Source of the DNA: CAKRJP01 sp963589425 | GTDB taxonomy: Bacteria; Bacillota; Clostridia; Lachnospirales; Lachnospiraceae | DNA: 13,426 nucleotides | NCBI GenBank assembly: GCA_963589425.1 | Contig: CAVAKZ010000051.1 | Span: 1-13,426 of the forward strand | Reading direction: 5' to 3' | Shown: positions 13,376-13,426 of the stretch, one piece after another | Layout: every line of letters starts with the position of its first letter | How positions within the stretch are numbered: position 1 is the first letter of the stretch | Program-made: the position numbers and the translations under genes | The notes under the pieces: generated by a model | The model's database searches: none | What the model was told of the DNA's origin: nothing | What the model saw: the letters and a program-made list of their open reading frames with translations, nothing else

Positions 13376-13426
13376 ATGGAAAAAGGTGAACATCTAAAGA
13401 GACAGAACAGACCTACGATGCTGCAA
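13376..13426 (+). CDS. 5' end of an unidentified gene, cut by the window edge
   Basis: An open frame begins MEKGEHLKRQNRPTMLQ and runs off the end (17 residues visible). AGAGGA at 13361-13367 is a fair ribosome binding site, and the gap to the DtxR-type gene is only 19 bases, so the two are probably co-transcribed. Too short to identify. Confidence 0.55.
   Translation, partial: MEKGEHLKRQNRPTMLQ

Overview
The window reads as a chromosomal segment of a low-to-moderate GC Firmicute, most likely a clostridium of the Lachnospiraceae. The evidence is the rpsF-ssb-rpsR operon with a zinc-binding S18, a DUF951 protein beside it, a class B sortase, a VanZ-like protein, a DUF5685/J-domain pair, strong AGGAGG-type ribosome binding sites and Rho-independent terminators. 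No tRNA, rRNA, CRISPR array, insertion sequence or phage gene is visible. No gene-free stretch exceeds 300 bases.

Layout. At the left a REC-PAS-GGDEF-EAL protein (95-2902, +) has an intact EAL phosphodiesterase site and a degenerate GGDEF site; it is probably a response-regulated c-di-GMP hydrolase. It converges, over a bidirectional terminator (2921-2960), on a three-gene minus-strand operon transcribed from about 5113 to 3000: a two-helix membrane protein with a C-terminal zinc ribbon, a DUF5685 protein, and a J-domain protein ending in a cysteine-rich tail. This operon diverges from a class B sortase gene (5319-6188, +). The shared intergenic region holds a 10-bp inverted repeat over the operon's -10 element, plus direct repeats.

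The centre is housekeeping: a DUF951 zinc-binding protein, then rpsF (S6), ssb and rpsR (S18) with their own promoter and leader and a GUGA-tetraloop terminator. A VanZ-family membrane protein with a basic tail and a cytosolic Xaa-Pro aminopeptidase (pepP) follow.

At the right, pepP converges on the xpt-pbuX xanthine salvage operon (minus strand, 12283-10384). This operon has a strong sigma-A-type promoter but a leader too short for the guanine riboswitch that controls its Bacillus counterpart. Divergent from xpt is a DtxR-type metal-dependent repressor with an unrecognised C-terminal domain. A further gene begins 19 bp later and runs off the window.

The least explained part is the 3000-5074 operon. 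All three products are cysteine-rich, and the DUF5685 protein carries two acidic motifs that look like those of class I terpenoid synthases. This is the best candidate here for an uncharacterised system.
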